A DNA stretch of 64,000 nt from Bacteroidetes bacterium UBA1935 (GCA_002337045.1 DDFF01000004.1:46614-110613); one strand, 5' to 3'; positions 1 to 9,363 are shown, counted from the stretch's first letter. The notes: generated from the sequence alone by a model not told the origin. A program made the numbers and translations.

Positions 1-2
1 AG

Positions 3-1895
3 ATTGTAAACATCAATGGCTATTACCCGAGTACAAATGTTGAAGAATATAAAGGGGTAAAACAAACCCTATATGATAGATATTACTTGGCTGAGCATCA
101 CCTGTATGGTAGCAGTAGGTTGGGTATTAAGCAATATTGGCCTACGCAAATTGGTGTCAAATGGAATTTTACCAATACTGGCTCTACGATAGATTCTTCA
201 AAAATGGGTATTCAGGCACAGTTGCCATGGTACAGCTTGGAATATCAGGATTTGATAAAATCTAAAGACAGTCTTTCATTGACAGGTATACAGACAGCCG
301 TATCGGGCATGCAGCATATGCTGGGTACGAAGCAATATGAGCTTACCAACCATCTGGGTAATGTAATGGCGACACTGAGTGATAAGCGTAAAGGCATCAA
401 AGTAGGCGGTGGTAATGATAGTATTGTGAGCTATCGCCATGCACTGCCTGCGGTGTACGACTACTATCCGTTTGGTATGCTGATGCCGGGTAGGTATATG
501 AGCGATACCAGCGCTCAGTGTGTATGGATAACGCAAACAACCTTTGCGCCAATGTGGGTTGATGAGGAGTATATACAAGTATTTAACGCGCCAAATGGTT
601 GGGTAGGTAAAGGCGCAGCAGGGCTCATGATAGCGGGGCAAGGAACAGAAAACCCGGTGCTGGAAGTAACAACATCTACTACCAATGAAGGCATGGAAAA
701 CACCAGCTACGATGGTGTGCCAGGCCAAACGCATGAAGTGACCGCGGAAATAAGCTATCTTCAGGGTAGTTGGGATATGGTAGTGGAAGAGTATAAAGAT
801 GATAATTGGCAGCAACTGGCCAGTGTGGCAGTAGATGCAGCTACCAGCTACACGCTAAGCTTTGTGCCAAGTGTAACCAGTGTGCGCTATAGCTTTATGA
901 ATAAAACAGGCAGTGGTATACCAACTAAACTGAACTTGAAAACCTATCACTTAAAACGCCTTGAATACCGCCAACAAAATACCGTGACACAGGTATGTAA
1001 TGGTAGTGCTGATAAGTATAGGTTCGGGTTTAACGGACAGATGAAGGATAATGAGATAGCGGGTATAGGAAATCATAATACTGCTAAGTTCTGGGAGTAC
1101 GATACTCGATTAGGTAGACGCTGGGATATTGATCCTGATATAATAAAGTACCCATGGCTTACGCCTTATATGACTAATGATAACAACCCAATAATGTATA
1201 ATGATGTTGATGGAGATGTTTTTGGGATAGATAATGCTGTTGGTGCACTTATAGGTGCTAGTGTTGATTATGCATTTCAAGTTGCAGGAAATGTTTCCAA
1301 ATCTGGATTTTCAAAAAAAGCATTTTATGATGATGTTGATTTTGTTTCAGTTGGAATATCAGCTGGTGCTGGTTTCTTAACCTCTGGGGTGTCTTCTACT
1401 GCAATTTTAACAAAAGGGGTAACTTCAGCTGCCATAAAACAAGTAGCGGTAACAGAAACAAAAAACTTGGTAATAAATACTGCAGAGTCTGCAGCAAAAC
1501 AAGTGAGGACTTCAATGAAAGAAGACAATAAAACGTTTATTCAAGCCGTAAATGATGTAGATGTAGTACGTGCTACTACTGATGGGGTTGTCGCTAATGT
1601 TGCTTCGAATTTACCTGGTGTTATTAAGACAAGAAAAATGGAACAAACAGCTAAGAAATTGAATAATATAGCAGCTGACGGGAGACCAAGAATTGCACAA
1701 ACTGCTAGAGCGGGTGCTGCATCGAGAAAACTAGTCGTTGCAGAAACATCTAATGAAGTTGTCAGAGAGGGAATTGAGAATGGAACCCAAAATATGAAGA
1801 ACTTAGACCCTGCTAAAAAAATGCAATTACAAGTTTGGGGTATACAATCATCTGCAAGTGATAATACAAGAGTAGCACGTCCAATAATTAGATAA
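3..1895 (+). CDS. Rhs repeat-associated core protein, 3' part (5' end outside window)
   Basis: The frame is open from base 3, so the gene begins upstream; about 630 residues are visible. Residues near bases 460-490 (YDYYPFGMLMPGR) and 1015-1210 (YRFGFNGQMKDNE, then WEYDTRLGRRWDIDPD and DNNPIMYNDVDGD) are the Rhs/YD-repeat-associated core motif of Bacteroidota Rhs proteins. Family knowledge: Rhs shells encapsulate a variable C-terminal toxin and are exported for contact-dependent competition or as surface proteins. The roughly 225 residues after the DVDGD end of the core are an Ala/Thr/Val-rich non-repeat tip; I recognise no toxin fold in it. A small membrane-protein gene starts 1 nt after the stop, the position typical of an immunity gene. 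The Rhs assignment is secure; toxicity of the tip is inference. Confidence 0.9.
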   Translation: MVNINGYYPSTNVEEYKGVKQTLYDRYYLAEHHLYGSSRLGIKQYWPTQIGVKWNFTNTGSTIDSSKMGIQAQLPWYSLEYQDLIKSKDSLSLTGIQTAVSGMQHMLGTKQYELTNHLGNVMATLSDKRKGIKVGGGNDSIVSYRHALPAVYDYYPFGMLMPGRYMSDTSAQCVWITQTTFAPMWVDEEYIQVFNAPNGWVGKGAAGLMIAGQGTENPVLEVTTSTTNEGMENTSYDGVPGQTHEVTAEISYLQGSWDMVVEEYKDDNWQQLASVAVDAATSYTLSFVPSVTSVRYSFMNKTGSGIPTKLNLKTYHLKRLEYRQQNTVTQVCNGSADKYRFGFNGQMKDNEIAGIGNHNTAKFWEYDTRLGRRWDIDPDIIKYPWLTPYMTNDNNPIMYNDVDGDVFGIDNAVGALIGASVDYAFQVAGNVSKSGFSKKAFYDDVDFVSVGISAGAGFLTSGVSSTAILTKGVTSAAIKQVAVTETKNLVINTAESAAKQVRTSMKEDNKTFIQAVNDVDVVRATTDGVVANVASNLPGVIKTRKMEQTAKKLNNIAADGRPRIAQTARAGAASRKLVVAETSNEVVREGIENGTQNMKNLDPAKKMQLQVWGIQSSASDNTRVARPIIR

Positions 1896-1896
1896 T

Positions 1897-2310
1897 ATGA
1901 AGTACTTTAGAATTGTAGGTATAATTTTTTTGCTATTCCCGCTGTCTGCTATTCCAATTCAGCTAAAAAAAATTGATGTTCTGGAAAAAGGTCATATAGT
2001 AAAAGCTATATTGGATGAGGGACCTGAAAATTGTGGGAGTAGGAATCTTATTGCGAAATTTTCTTTTCAAAATGATGTATTTACTTCACAGATTAGTAAA
2101 AAAAAGTGTTACTCATTAAAGAAAGGAGACACAGTTCAATTTCTTCATTATCATAAGTATCCAGACATATACATATTGAAAACTTCAAAGGATTGGTACT
2201 ATTTACAAATAGTTGCTTGTATTCTACTTTCTTTGCTAGGATTATCAGTATTGTTAATTAAAAAGGAAGCTTTTGATAAACGTTATGGTGGTGGGAATCG
2301 GAAACAATAA
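1897..2310 (+). CDS. Small membrane protein, candidate Rhs-tip immunity protein
   Basis: 137 residues, starting 1 nt after the Rhs stop codon, so the two are almost certainly co-transcribed. It has an N-terminal hydrophobic segment (residues 5-22), a charged soluble middle of about 75 residues with two cysteines (ENCGSRN, KKKCYSL), and a second hydrophobic segment (about residues 103-122) followed by a basic tail. No family is recognised. In Rhs loci the gene directly downstream is commonly the cognate immunity protein, and two membrane segments would suit neutralising a toxin at the inner membrane. That role is inferred from position only. Confidence 0.6.
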   Translation: MKYFRIVGIIFLLFPLSAIPIQLKKIDVLEKGHIVKAILDEGPENCGSRNLIAKFSFQNDVFTSQISKKKCYSLKKGDTVQFLHYHKYPDIYILKTSKDWYYLQIVACILLSLLGLSVLLIKKEAFDKRYGGGNRKQ

Positions 2311-2464
2311 GGTCTATATATTCCCCACATTGGTGCTCTTCACCCACTACGGCAATTAATGTATGATAATTACTTGCTAATATATGTTGTCATAAACACT
2401 GAAATAGGTAAACGAATTGCTTTCACTAAATGCGTTGTAAAAAGTACCAGAAAAGAAATATAAA

Positions 2465-4651
2465 ATGAATATCAAAAAACACATTAGTAGTTTGTTAATC
2501 GTACTATTTGTAAATATTCCTACAATTTTCGCATGCCATTGGTCCGGTGGCGAAATATGGTATGAGTTTAATGGCAAAAACTATACTGTACATGAAGTTT
2601 TGTATACTGCTTGCCAAACATGCATCGCAGGTTTCGGCATGTCTAGTTCACAAATCGAAATTAAATCCGCATCTCTTAACCAAAGACTGACAATTATTCC
2701 AAAGTTCTATTCAATAGACACATTGATGACAGGATGCCCAGGAGATACAAACAGCTGTAATAGTCTTTTGGCTCCAATCTCAGGTTATATAAAGCATCAT
2801 TTTGCAGATACAATCAGTATACCTCCGGCTAATGACTGGATATTATCAACTTATAATTGTTGTAGAAATAATAGCAATTTTGTTGGAGGCGCTGGAAATA
2901 ACATATACATTGAAGCCACACTCAATAACTCTATACAAGAAAACACATCTGCGTTTATATCTGGCAACCTTGCCCTAACATCATTGATTAATGATACTAC
3001 CTATTTCCCTGTATGGAGTAACGATGTTAATGGAGACAGCATTACGTTTGAGTTGATAACACCAATGGCCTTATCTGGAACCCCTTTGGTATATAGTCCA
3101 GGTTATTCTATTTCGATGCCATTAGGTGCAGGATCCGTTTGTGAGTTTACTAATAACAATTACCTAAAGATATTTAATCCATACGTCGGCAACCCGTCAT
3201 TTGCTATACTTGTAAAAGAATATCGCAATGGCAAAATGATAGGTAACAGGATAAGAGATATGCAGCTAATAACACAAACGTCTACTGTATTGCCTGGCAA
3301 AGCCCATACTACGACTCCATACATAGCAAGTGGCAACAACCTCTCCATCACCACCTGCTCTGGCAAGGCCAATAGTGTCATGCTGAGTTTTCTGGACTCT
3401 ACTGCTACAGATATAGTAGATGTAGATGTAATTACTCCCAACCTGTCAGGCTGGACATTTAATAAAACAGTTACACCGGGTGCAGGTCGTGCAAATGTAT
3501 TGCTTAGCTGGACAACACCTACGGGACTTACAACCTTGCCACAATTCTTCATCACACTGCGTGCAAAAGACAATGAATGCCCAAACAATACGGTTGACTA
3601 TGTATTGGCAGTAAAAACAGACAGTTGCTCAGCAGACAGTGTATGGCCGGGTGATGCTAATAGTGATAATGTAGTTAACCTATATGATCCATTAGCAATT
3701 GCTATAGCTTATACTAATACTGGCGCATCAAGAGTAAATTCCAATATACTTTGGCAGCCACAGGGTTGTGCTTCATGGGGAGATGTATTCCCTGTAGACA
3801 ATGTCGATAAAAAACATGCTGATTGTAATGGGAATGGTACAGTGGATTATTCAGATCTGTTGGCCATTAACAATAATTACGGCAGGCAACATGGAATGAA
3901 AAAGAATCCACCAGTTGCGCTCGCGGGAACAACGAATGCTACATTATTTTTAGACACCACAGGTACTGTATTTGAAGCAGGTAAGACGTTACAGATTCCG
4001 ATAGTACTTGGTTCAGCTTCTTCACCAATGGATAGAATATATGGTATCGCAACATCCATAAATGCAGATACATTTAGCTTAGGTTCTCCGTTAAATATAA
4101 ACTCAACCGGTAGTTGGTTATCGACAGGAAGTAGTACAATGGTGAACTTCAGCAAAAACTATAAGCCTAACTATATAGATTGGGTACAAGCACGTACTAC
4201 ACATACTAATATTTCGGGCTATGGTACAATCGGCACATTGACTTTAGACATACCAATATCAACAGCAGATAATACACCATTAAAAATAGACTTTGAAAAC
4301 ACACGTATTATTGATAGTATCGGTAGAGATATTACTGGGTTCAATGTAAAAGGCATTAATACTACCGTAAAGAATAAGTTGGGTGTTAATATTGCTAACA
4401 CTGCCATCACACAGGCAACAATTGTTCCGAACCCTTCTCAGCAAACTGCAAAGTTGATTGTAAGATTGAATCGAAATCTAGCTTACCGAATTGATATTAC
4501 GGATATAACAGGCCGTGTAGTATGGACGCAAACTGTCAACAATAGAGATGAAATACTATTGCCGTCAAAAGAATTACAAGGAGGTGCATATTTTGTAAAA
4601 ATAACTATACCTAACAATGGATCATCAACCCTAAAATGGTTGAAACAATAA
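2465..4651 (+). CDS. T9SS-exported surface protein with dockerin-like repeats and cohesin-like region
   Basis: 728 residues. A signal peptide (about 1-23, ending near FACHW) is followed by a Bacteroidota surface-protein N-domain (HWSGGEIWYEF, later AILVKEYRNGKMIG and RIRDMQ), as in many gliding/T9SS cell-surface proteins. At about residues 394-407 and 452-470 there are Asp/Asn-rich loops (PGDANSDNVVNLYD; DCNGNGTVDYSDLLAINNNY) that look like dockerin Ca-binding repeats. They are followed by a cohesin-like beta region (FEAGKTLQIPIVLG through GTIGTLTLDIP). The last 80 residues are a type A T9SS sorting domain (VPNPS, DITGRVVW, GGAYFVKI). It should be exported and anchored or released at the surface. 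It stands alone and converges on the primase gene. The substrate or adhesion partner is unknown. Confidence 0.85.
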   Translation: MNIKKHISSLLIVLFVNIPTIFACHWSGGEIWYEFNGKNYTVHEVLYTACQTCIAGFGMSSSQIEIKSASLNQRLTIIPKFYSIDTLMTGCPGDTNSCNSLLAPISGYIKHHFADTISIPPANDWILSTYNCCRNNSNFVGGAGNNIYIEATLNNSIQENTSAFISGNLALTSLINDTTYFPVWSNDVNGDSITFELITPMALSGTPLVYSPGYSISMPLGAGSVCEFTNNNYLKIFNPYVGNPSFAILVKEYRNGKMIGNRIRDMQLITQTSTVLPGKAHTTTPYIASGNNLSITTCSGKANSVMLSFLDSTATDIVDVDVITPNLSGWTFNKTVTPGAGRANVLLSWTTPTGLTTLPQFFITLRAKDNECPNNTVDYVLAVKTDSCSADSVWPGDANSDNVVNLYDPLAIAIAYTNTGASRVNSNILWQPQGCASWGDVFPVDNVDKKHADCNGNGTVDYSDLLAINNNYGRQHGMKKNPPVALAGTTNATLFLDTTGTVFEAGKTLQIPIVLGSASSPMDRIYGIATSINADTFSLGSPLNINSTGSWLSTGSSTMVNFSKNYKPNYIDWVQARTTHTNISGYGTIGTLTLDIPISTADNTPLKIDFENTRIIDSIGRDITGFNVKGINTTVKNKLGVNIANTAITQATIVPNPSQQTAKLIVRLNRNLAYRIDITDITGRVVWTQTVNNRDEILLPSKELQGGAYFVKITIPNNGSSTLKWLKQ

Positions 4652-4676
4652 CTAGGTAGAATTTACAGTAGGATTT

Positions 4677-6989
4677 TTAGTCTTCGACAATATCTTCCGT
4701 AGAAGCAGTGAAATCTTTCCTCAGAAACGTGTAGAATCTGCCCTTGAATTTTACGTATTCACAAAACAGCAGTATTTCACCTGTAGGTTCACGTCTTTCG
4801 CTGATTCTAGGAAAGTACTTTGAGGACGGGTATTCCGAAGATTTGTAGCCCATTCGTTTGAGTACTTCACTTACATAGCTCTTGTTATTTTGTTGCTTTA
4901 CAAGTATTGCTAAGTCAGTTAACGGCATCGTGATGAGTTTTTCTCCACTAGATTCAAAAAGCTCTGTGAGGGCAATCTCAATTTGTTTTTCTACAGTTAT
5001 CTTACTGTGCGCAACAATTGACTGCAATGCTTCTGTAATAAGTAATCTGCTTTCAAACCAGTGACGTTCTTTTTCAGGAGCCTTGATTTTTCTTGTACTT
5101 AGGTAGTTCAGAAAGCTTGGGATCTCCTCAACCATTTTACGCAGTAGCTTAACATCAAGTGTTTCACCTGATATTTTTGGAACGCGAATTACCCAGAAGC
5201 GTATCTCATGTTTATCAATACGAATGAAATCTTCTTCTCTGTTGGATATCAGAATGAATTTGGCAAAAGTGGGGATGCTTTTCTGGTCTTTACCCTTGCT
5301 ATTCCAGATGGCTGATTTAGCTGTAGATAGGGCTTTAAGTCTTTCGACAACTACTTCCTGATCTACTTTCGTTTCATCTACCATTACGATGAGTTTGCTG
5401 ATCCAGTGTGCATTGAATTCGCTTTTAAGGTCAGCATTCCCCACAATGGCCATATTCTCTTTGTATAGCTCCTTGAGCCAATCACCAAATGTTGTTTTGC
5501 CGGTTTGTCTTTCCTTACTGATTAAGCAAAGTATAGGTAGTACCTGTTGTGGTTTTTGAAACAGTAGTTGTAAATAGTCCAGTCCTAATTCCCACCTTTC
5601 GATGGTGCTTTCGGTATCGCCCAAATTGAGTACGATACTTTCCTCGCCAAATATATGTTTGATAAACCCTAATGTATGGTGGCAGCTATCATCTTCTTCA
5701 CTGGGTTGCCAGTCAAAAGGATGGTAGAGGTTATAGCAGTTATGAATCACCTGCTGATAATCTGTATGGCTCGGTACATTACAAAAGGAAGTGTACTTAC
5801 GGATATGCTCGAATATTTCTTTGCCGTTATCTTCTAGTATGGTCTTGCGTTCCCGACGCTCAAAAGTTTTGACGAGTGTATTCCATTGATCGGGGATTTC
5901 AACGTACTGATAATAGGTGTCTCCTACGCGGAAGTAATCTGCTGCCTTTTTGGGCGTTACTATCGTACATTTATTCGTGTTATGGTCATATCTGTAGGTA
6001 GTGCCGAAGAATTTAAAGTTTATACCCTTCAGCTCGCCACGTTGTTCAAGATGAAAGTGATAGAAATCGTCTACACTATCCAACATAAAATATTGATAAA
6101 CGATACGTGTAGAACGGGTAACCTCAATTCTTGTCAGGTAGATACCTGTTTGTACGCCCGTTTTCTGTGTCCTAAAGTCATTGAATTCTTTAGCAGCCTC
6201 CAGCTTTGCTGAATCATCGAGGCTGCAGAGCAGGTCGTCAATACCTTTGGGATTACCGGCTATCTCTTGCGTATTGATATGCGCAAAGTACAACCGCAAG
6301 CCTTCTTTACTCAGGAGATCCTGAAAAGCCTCCACACTCTTGTAGAAAATGTAAGGTCTGGATGTAAGGTCTGTTTCTTGGTTTATTTCCTTAGAGGTGA
6401 GATTGCGACAATCACCGTCATGTAACCATACTACTCTCTGTACATTACACTTTTTGATTAGTGCAATGATGTCTTCATGCATCAATCCGTCTTTATCGCG
6501 CAGGCAGGTTATGGACGGTAAGCCGACACAAAGAATGCCGTGCATTGTTGCCTTAAAAGCCTTGAAATGCCCTTCTGTAAGATAGAGAGTATCTATTTTA
6601 TCCCCTGTTTCAAATAGGCGAAGCAATAGTGGAGGGAAAAATGGAATCGTTTTCTGTCCTTTGGGAATATCATATTTCTGTATGGAGCCATCTTTCTTTT
6701 TTCTTGGGTGTAATAACCTTGTCTGGTAATACTCCCGTATTTTTTGTTTGCCTTCCATACTACGGAACCATTGCACTTCACCTCTAATACTATAAAGCAG
6801 AATGCCAATTCCTTTGTCATTCGGCTCAAATATCCTGTACCTTTTTTGGGTATTGGTGACTTGATGGTATTGACTGTTGTTGATGTTGTCAGTATACAAG
6901 TCAATTTCCAGCATGGCATTGCTTATGTTTAGCAATGCCATACGTTGCTCAAAAAACTGTTGTGTTTCTATTGTTGCGTTGTTGACCAT
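4677..6989 (-). CDS. Toprim/SF3-type primase-helicase
   Basis: 770 residues. The N-terminal half carries a Toprim-like site: a glutamate in LYLTEGHFKAFKA (about residue 140) and an acidic pair in VVWLHDGDCRN (about residue 190). The C-terminal half is a viral/plasmid-type superfamily 3 helicase: P-loop KERQTGKTTF (about 490-500), Walker B IVMVDETK (about 543) and sensor FILISNRE (about 580). Such bifunctional primase-helicases start replication of phages, satellites, plasmids and conjugative elements in Bacteroidota. It follows two small genes on the same strand with a 75-nt gap and is divergent from an XRE regulator. No integrase, terminase or relaxase is nearby, so this may be a remnant of an element or a domesticated module. 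Confidence 0.8.
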   Translation of the reverse strand: MVNNATIETQQFFEQRMALLNISNAMLEIDLYTDNINNSQYHQVTNTQKRYRIFEPNDKGIGILLYSIRGEVQWFRSMEGKQKIREYYQTRLLHPRKKKDGSIQKYDIPKGQKTIPFFPPLLLRLFETGDKIDTLYLTEGHFKAFKATMHGILCVGLPSITCLRDKDGLMHEDIIALIKKCNVQRVVWLHDGDCRNLTSKEINQETDLTSRPYIFYKSVEAFQDLLSKEGLRLYFAHINTQEIAGNPKGIDDLLCSLDDSAKLEAAKEFNDFRTQKTGVQTGIYLTRIEVTRSTRIVYQYFMLDSVDDFYHFHLEQRGELKGINFKFFGTTYRYDHNTNKCTIVTPKKAADYFRVGDTYYQYVEIPDQWNTLVKTFERRERKTILEDNGKEIFEHIRKYTSFCNVPSHTDYQQVIHNCYNLYHPFDWQPSEEDDSCHHTLGFIKHIFGEESIVLNLGDTESTIERWELGLDYLQLLFQKPQQVLPILCLISKERQTGKTTFGDWLKELYKENMAIVGNADLKSEFNAHWISKLIVMVDETKVDQEVVVERLKALSTAKSAIWNSKGKDQKSIPTFAKFILISNREEDFIRIDKHEIRFWVIRVPKISGETLDVKLLRKMVEEIPSFLNYLSTRKIKAPEKERHWFESRLLITEALQSIVAHSKITVEKQIEIALTELFESSGEKLITMPLTDLAILVKQQNNKSYVSEVLKRMGYKSSEYPSSKYFPRISERREPTGEILLFCEYVKFKGRFYTFLRKDFTASTEDIVED

Positions 6990-7064
6990 TATAGGCGATA
7001 AGTATGTAACACCAGATAGTAGGTTATTGGTGCAAGGTGAAAGATGGTATTATATAGTGAAGGC

Positions 7065-7343
7065 TTACTTCTCTATAATAACCTGGCCTTTATGTATTTT
7101 GTATTTGATATTAAACCTGTCAAGTATATCGGTAAGAGAAGGTAAGAGTTGTTTCTCCAGATGATTGACGTTGGAGTTTAAAGATTGTACTTCCAATCCA
7201 AAAGCTATCAGCCGCACTTTGCAGGCGTAACATTGACAGGATTGGTATTGTTTTTTGAGTGCATTGTATAATTCTTGGTATTGTGGTTGTAGAGCAGAAA
7301 GGGATTGGTATAATTCCAGTGCTTGTGCTTTTTCGGAATTCAT
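7065..7343 (-). CDS. Hypothetical coiled-coil protein
   Basis: 92 residues; no family recognised. It is Leu/Gln-rich, with a predicted helical or coiled-coil character (ELYQSLSALQPQYQELYNAL) and a pair of cysteines in QSCQCYACKVR that could bind a metal. Its ATG overlaps the stop of the upstream HTH-like gene in a TAATG arrangement, so the two are translationally coupled, and the primase-helicase follows. The compact order small regulator, small coiled-coil protein, primase suggests one replication operon. Confidence 0.6.
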   Translation of the reverse strand: MNSEKAQALELYQSLSALQPQYQELYNALKKQYQSCQCYACKVRLIAFGLEVQSLNSNVNHLEKQLLPSLTDILDRFNIKYKIHKGQVIIEK

Positions 7344-7588
7344 TACTTTTTGATTGTAGGGTATTCAAAATCGGTAGTTTCTTTGTTGAGGATGTTACAT
7401 ATAGCTTCAATTGTTTCTTTACGAACATAGCTGGTGTCATCATTTTTCATGTACATGATTCGCCGGATGGTATGTCTGCTTTGTCCGCTGGTTTTAATGA
7501 GGCTATTAAAAATGAGTCTTCTGCTTTCTGCATTGTGTGTACTGAGCCATTCTTTTAGTTTAAATCGGTAGTTTGTTGCTTGTCCCAT
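7343..7588 (-). CDS. Small HTH-like DNA-binding protein
   Basis: 81 residues. The middle section (SLIKTSGQSRHTIRRIMYMKNDDTSYVRKETIEAI) has the length and pattern of an XRE-like helix-turn-helix, and its basic character suits DNA binding. It is the first gene of the minus-strand unit that ends in the primase-helicase and faces the XRE gene at 7768 across a 179-bp intergenic stretch. That arrangement resembles regulator pairs of temperate phages or satellites. The fold is a judgement by eye. Confidence 0.6.
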   Translation of the reverse strand: MGQATNYRFKLKEWLSTHNAESRRLIFNSLIKTSGQSRHTIRRIMYMKNDDTSYVRKETIEAICNILNKETTDFEYPTIKK

Positions 7589-7642
7589 GTATAGTTTGTT
7601 ATGCCTTATTATGCCTAAATATTGGTCTATTCCTGCTTAGAT

Positions 7643-7674
7643 ATTGTCATTTTATATAAAATATAGTACATTTG
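7643..7674 (+). promoter_or_regulatory. Bacteroidota-type promoter for XRE regulator
   Basis: A TACATTTG octamer (7667-7674) matches the Bacteroidota -7 box TAnnTTTG and is preceded by a TTG at 7644-7646 with a 20-bp spacer, the expected -33/-7 geometry. It would give a leader of about 85 nt before the ATG at 7768. Confidence 0.45.
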
Positions 7675-7767
7675 AAAGGAGTTGGTTTTTCGCAAAAGTA
7701 ATGAAAAGGCATAATAAAGCATTGAAAATCATTAAAATGACAAAACCTGAAAACGAATGATTGTTCT

Positions 7768-8238
7768 ATGAAGACTTTCGATTTAAAAAGATTTCGGGGA
7801 AGTACCGGGCTTAATCAGGAGGCATTTGCAAAGCGAATTAATCGCTCTCAAACCACTGTAAGCCGAATAGAGAAAGGGGAGAAGGCTATTAGCGATAAGT
7901 TTTTGGATGCCGTTAGTAAAGGTTTTTCAATAGACTTAGAGGTATATAAAAGCTATAACCAACAGCAGTTGGAAGGTGATGCTATTTTGTCAAATACACA
8001 GTTTGACGAAAATAGCAGACTAACAGCCAACCACGACATCGCAGAACTGGAGCAGCGGTATATTAAATTGCTGGCAGAACGTGCAAGGATTGAGGGTGAA
8101 CACCAAGTGTTGATGGAAAGGCTTAACTTACTGGAATCAACACTTCTCATAGAGAATACCGAGCTTATGAAAAAACTGACTACCCAAAATGAACTGATTT
8201 TGGGCTTGCTCAGTGAGAGAAGAAGTGAGCGTTTGTAA
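7768..8238 (+). CDS. XRE-family HTH transcriptional regulator with C-terminal coiled coil
   Basis: 156 residues. Residues 5-55 form a classic Cro/CI-type HTH (FRGSTGLNQEAFAKRINRSQTTVSRIEKGEKAIS). Residues 85-150 are a Glu/Leu-rich coiled coil likely to mediate oligomerisation. There is no S24 (LexA/CI-type) peptidase domain, so it is not itself a self-cleaving SOS repressor. It precedes a SRAP gene and the mutasome genes in the same orientation and is divergent from the primase operon, so it could control either. Targets are unknown. Confidence 0.8.
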   Translation: MKTFDLKRFRGSTGLNQEAFAKRINRSQTTVSRIEKGEKAISDKFLDAVSKGFSIDLEVYKSYNQQQLEGDAILSNTQFDENSRLTANHDIAELEQRYIKLLAERARIEGEHQVLMERLNLLESTLLIENTELMKKLTTQNELILGLLSERRSERL

Positions 8239-8327
8239 TTATTTGAAATTCCTAGTTTGTAGCGTTCTGCGTACAATAGCTAGTTTAGTCTGAATAAAAT
8301 GCACGAGCGGATAAAGTATATTTGATT

Positions 8328-8579
8328 ATGCAAAAGGATGGCGAAATATTTACGATTGTATATAATGGACAGCAGATAAAAGTTCAGCCATATACATACC
8401 AGAACAGGTCATTATTTGCAATTGGTTTACCTAATAGACAACTCATCATCTTGAAATCGGAGAAGCTTGACGGTACGGAGTTTTGGACTTCTATGCCGCA
8501 GGGTGAACAAAAGCTTGCAGAACATATTGGCAAGCTGATCGATGATAAATTCAGTACCAAGCAACAAACTCTTTTTTAG
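8328..8579 (+). CDS. Conserved-looking small hypothetical protein
   Basis: 83 residues from the ATG at 8328; an upstream in-frame TTG at 8322 is less likely because it lies within a TATATTTG sequence. The protein is a mix of short beta strands (GEIFTIVYNGQQIKVQPY, RQLIILKSEK) with an acidic and basic C-terminus; no family is recognised. Its stop is 1 nt before the ATG of the SRAP gene, so the two are one operon. The tight coupling to a DNA-damage protein suggests a role in that pathway, but nothing in the sequence proves it. Confidence 0.65.
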   Translation: MQKDGEIFTIVYNGQQIKVQPYTYQNRSLFAIGLPNRQLIILKSEKLDGTEFWTSMPQGEQKLAEHIGKLIDDKFSTKQQTLF

Positions 8580-8580
8580 C

Positions 8581-9336
8581 ATGTGCTATTATAACGGTAT
8601 CAAGGTAACAAAGCTGGAGTATATTGAACTGATGCAGATGGAGAAGGACATCAAAAAGTTTATCACCTCAGATATGACGTTGGTAAATGGATTTAACTAT
8701 GGTGACTATCCAATCATTAAACCACTTAATGATGCAAAAGATTTTGAGATCAAGTTAGCACACTGGGAATTCCTACCTGAATTCGTCAGAAAAGTCGAAG
8801 ACCTGGGGGAGTTTCGTAAAAAATACATTACGATGAATGCTAAAGGTGAAGACCTTTTTAAAAGTCGTATGTATGCAGATGCGGCGCGAATTCGCCGGTG
8901 CCTGGTGTTATCATCCGGTTTTTACGAATGGCGTGAATACAAGCCAGAAGGTGCAAAGAAACCGCAGAAATATCCCCATTACATTTATCTACCCAATCGT
9001 GCATACTTCTTTATGGCGGGTATATGGAATCCTTGGGTAGATCAGGGTGTAGAAGCTACCGGTGAATTATTAGACACGTTTGCTGTGGTGACGACTGCAG
9101 CCAATAGCCTGATGGCACAGGTTCACAATACGAAGATGCGTATGCCTACTATTCTACCGGAAGATTTGGCGATTCAGTGGCTGCAGCCAGGTCTGTCTGA
9201 TGAACGTATTAAGCAGTTAGCGACGTATCAATATCCTGCTTCAGAGATGGCTGCTTATCCCATTAACAAGGATTTCCGTTTACTGGAAGACCCGACAGAA
9301 CGCTTTGAATATGTTGAATTACCTGCCTTGGTATAA
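8581..9336 (+). CDS. SRAP-domain protein (YedK/HMCES-type abasic-site DNA-protein crosslinker)
   Basis: 251 residues from the ATG at 8581. This start is chosen because the SRAP family uses Cys2, exposed by Met removal, as nucleophile, and the protein begins MCYYNG; a longer in-frame start at 8542 would bury it. Conserved SRAP features follow: NARGED-like segment (MNAKGEDLFKS), RCLVLSSGFYEW with the glutamate, FAVVTTAAN, and HNTKMRMPTIL with the catalytic histidine. The family covalently shields abasic sites in single-stranded DNA and is often SOS-associated. It is coupled to the small gene upstream and lies before imuA, consistent with a DNA-damage tolerance block. Confidence 0.92.
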   Translation: MCYYNGIKVTKLEYIELMQMEKDIKKFITSDMTLVNGFNYGDYPIIKPLNDAKDFEIKLAHWEFLPEFVRKVEDLGEFRKKYITMNAKGEDLFKSRMYADAARIRRCLVLSSGFYEWREYKPEGAKKPQKYPHYIYLPNRAYFFMAGIWNPWVDQGVEATGELLDTFAVVTTAANSLMAQVHNTKMRMPTILPEDLAIQWLQPGLSDERIKQLATYQYPASEMAAYPINKDFRLLEDPTERFEYVELPALV

Positions 9337-9363
9337 TTGTAGCTTTCTTAACTTGTATGCACC

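Noticed and set aside
276..815. Long minus-strand open frame of 179 codons
   Set aside because: It lies entirely opposite the Rhs core motif and has the Cys/His/Tyr-rich composition of an antisense shadow frame.
3160..3588. Minus-strand frame of 142 codons
   Set aside because: Antisense to the T9SS protein, no motif, low coding plausibility.
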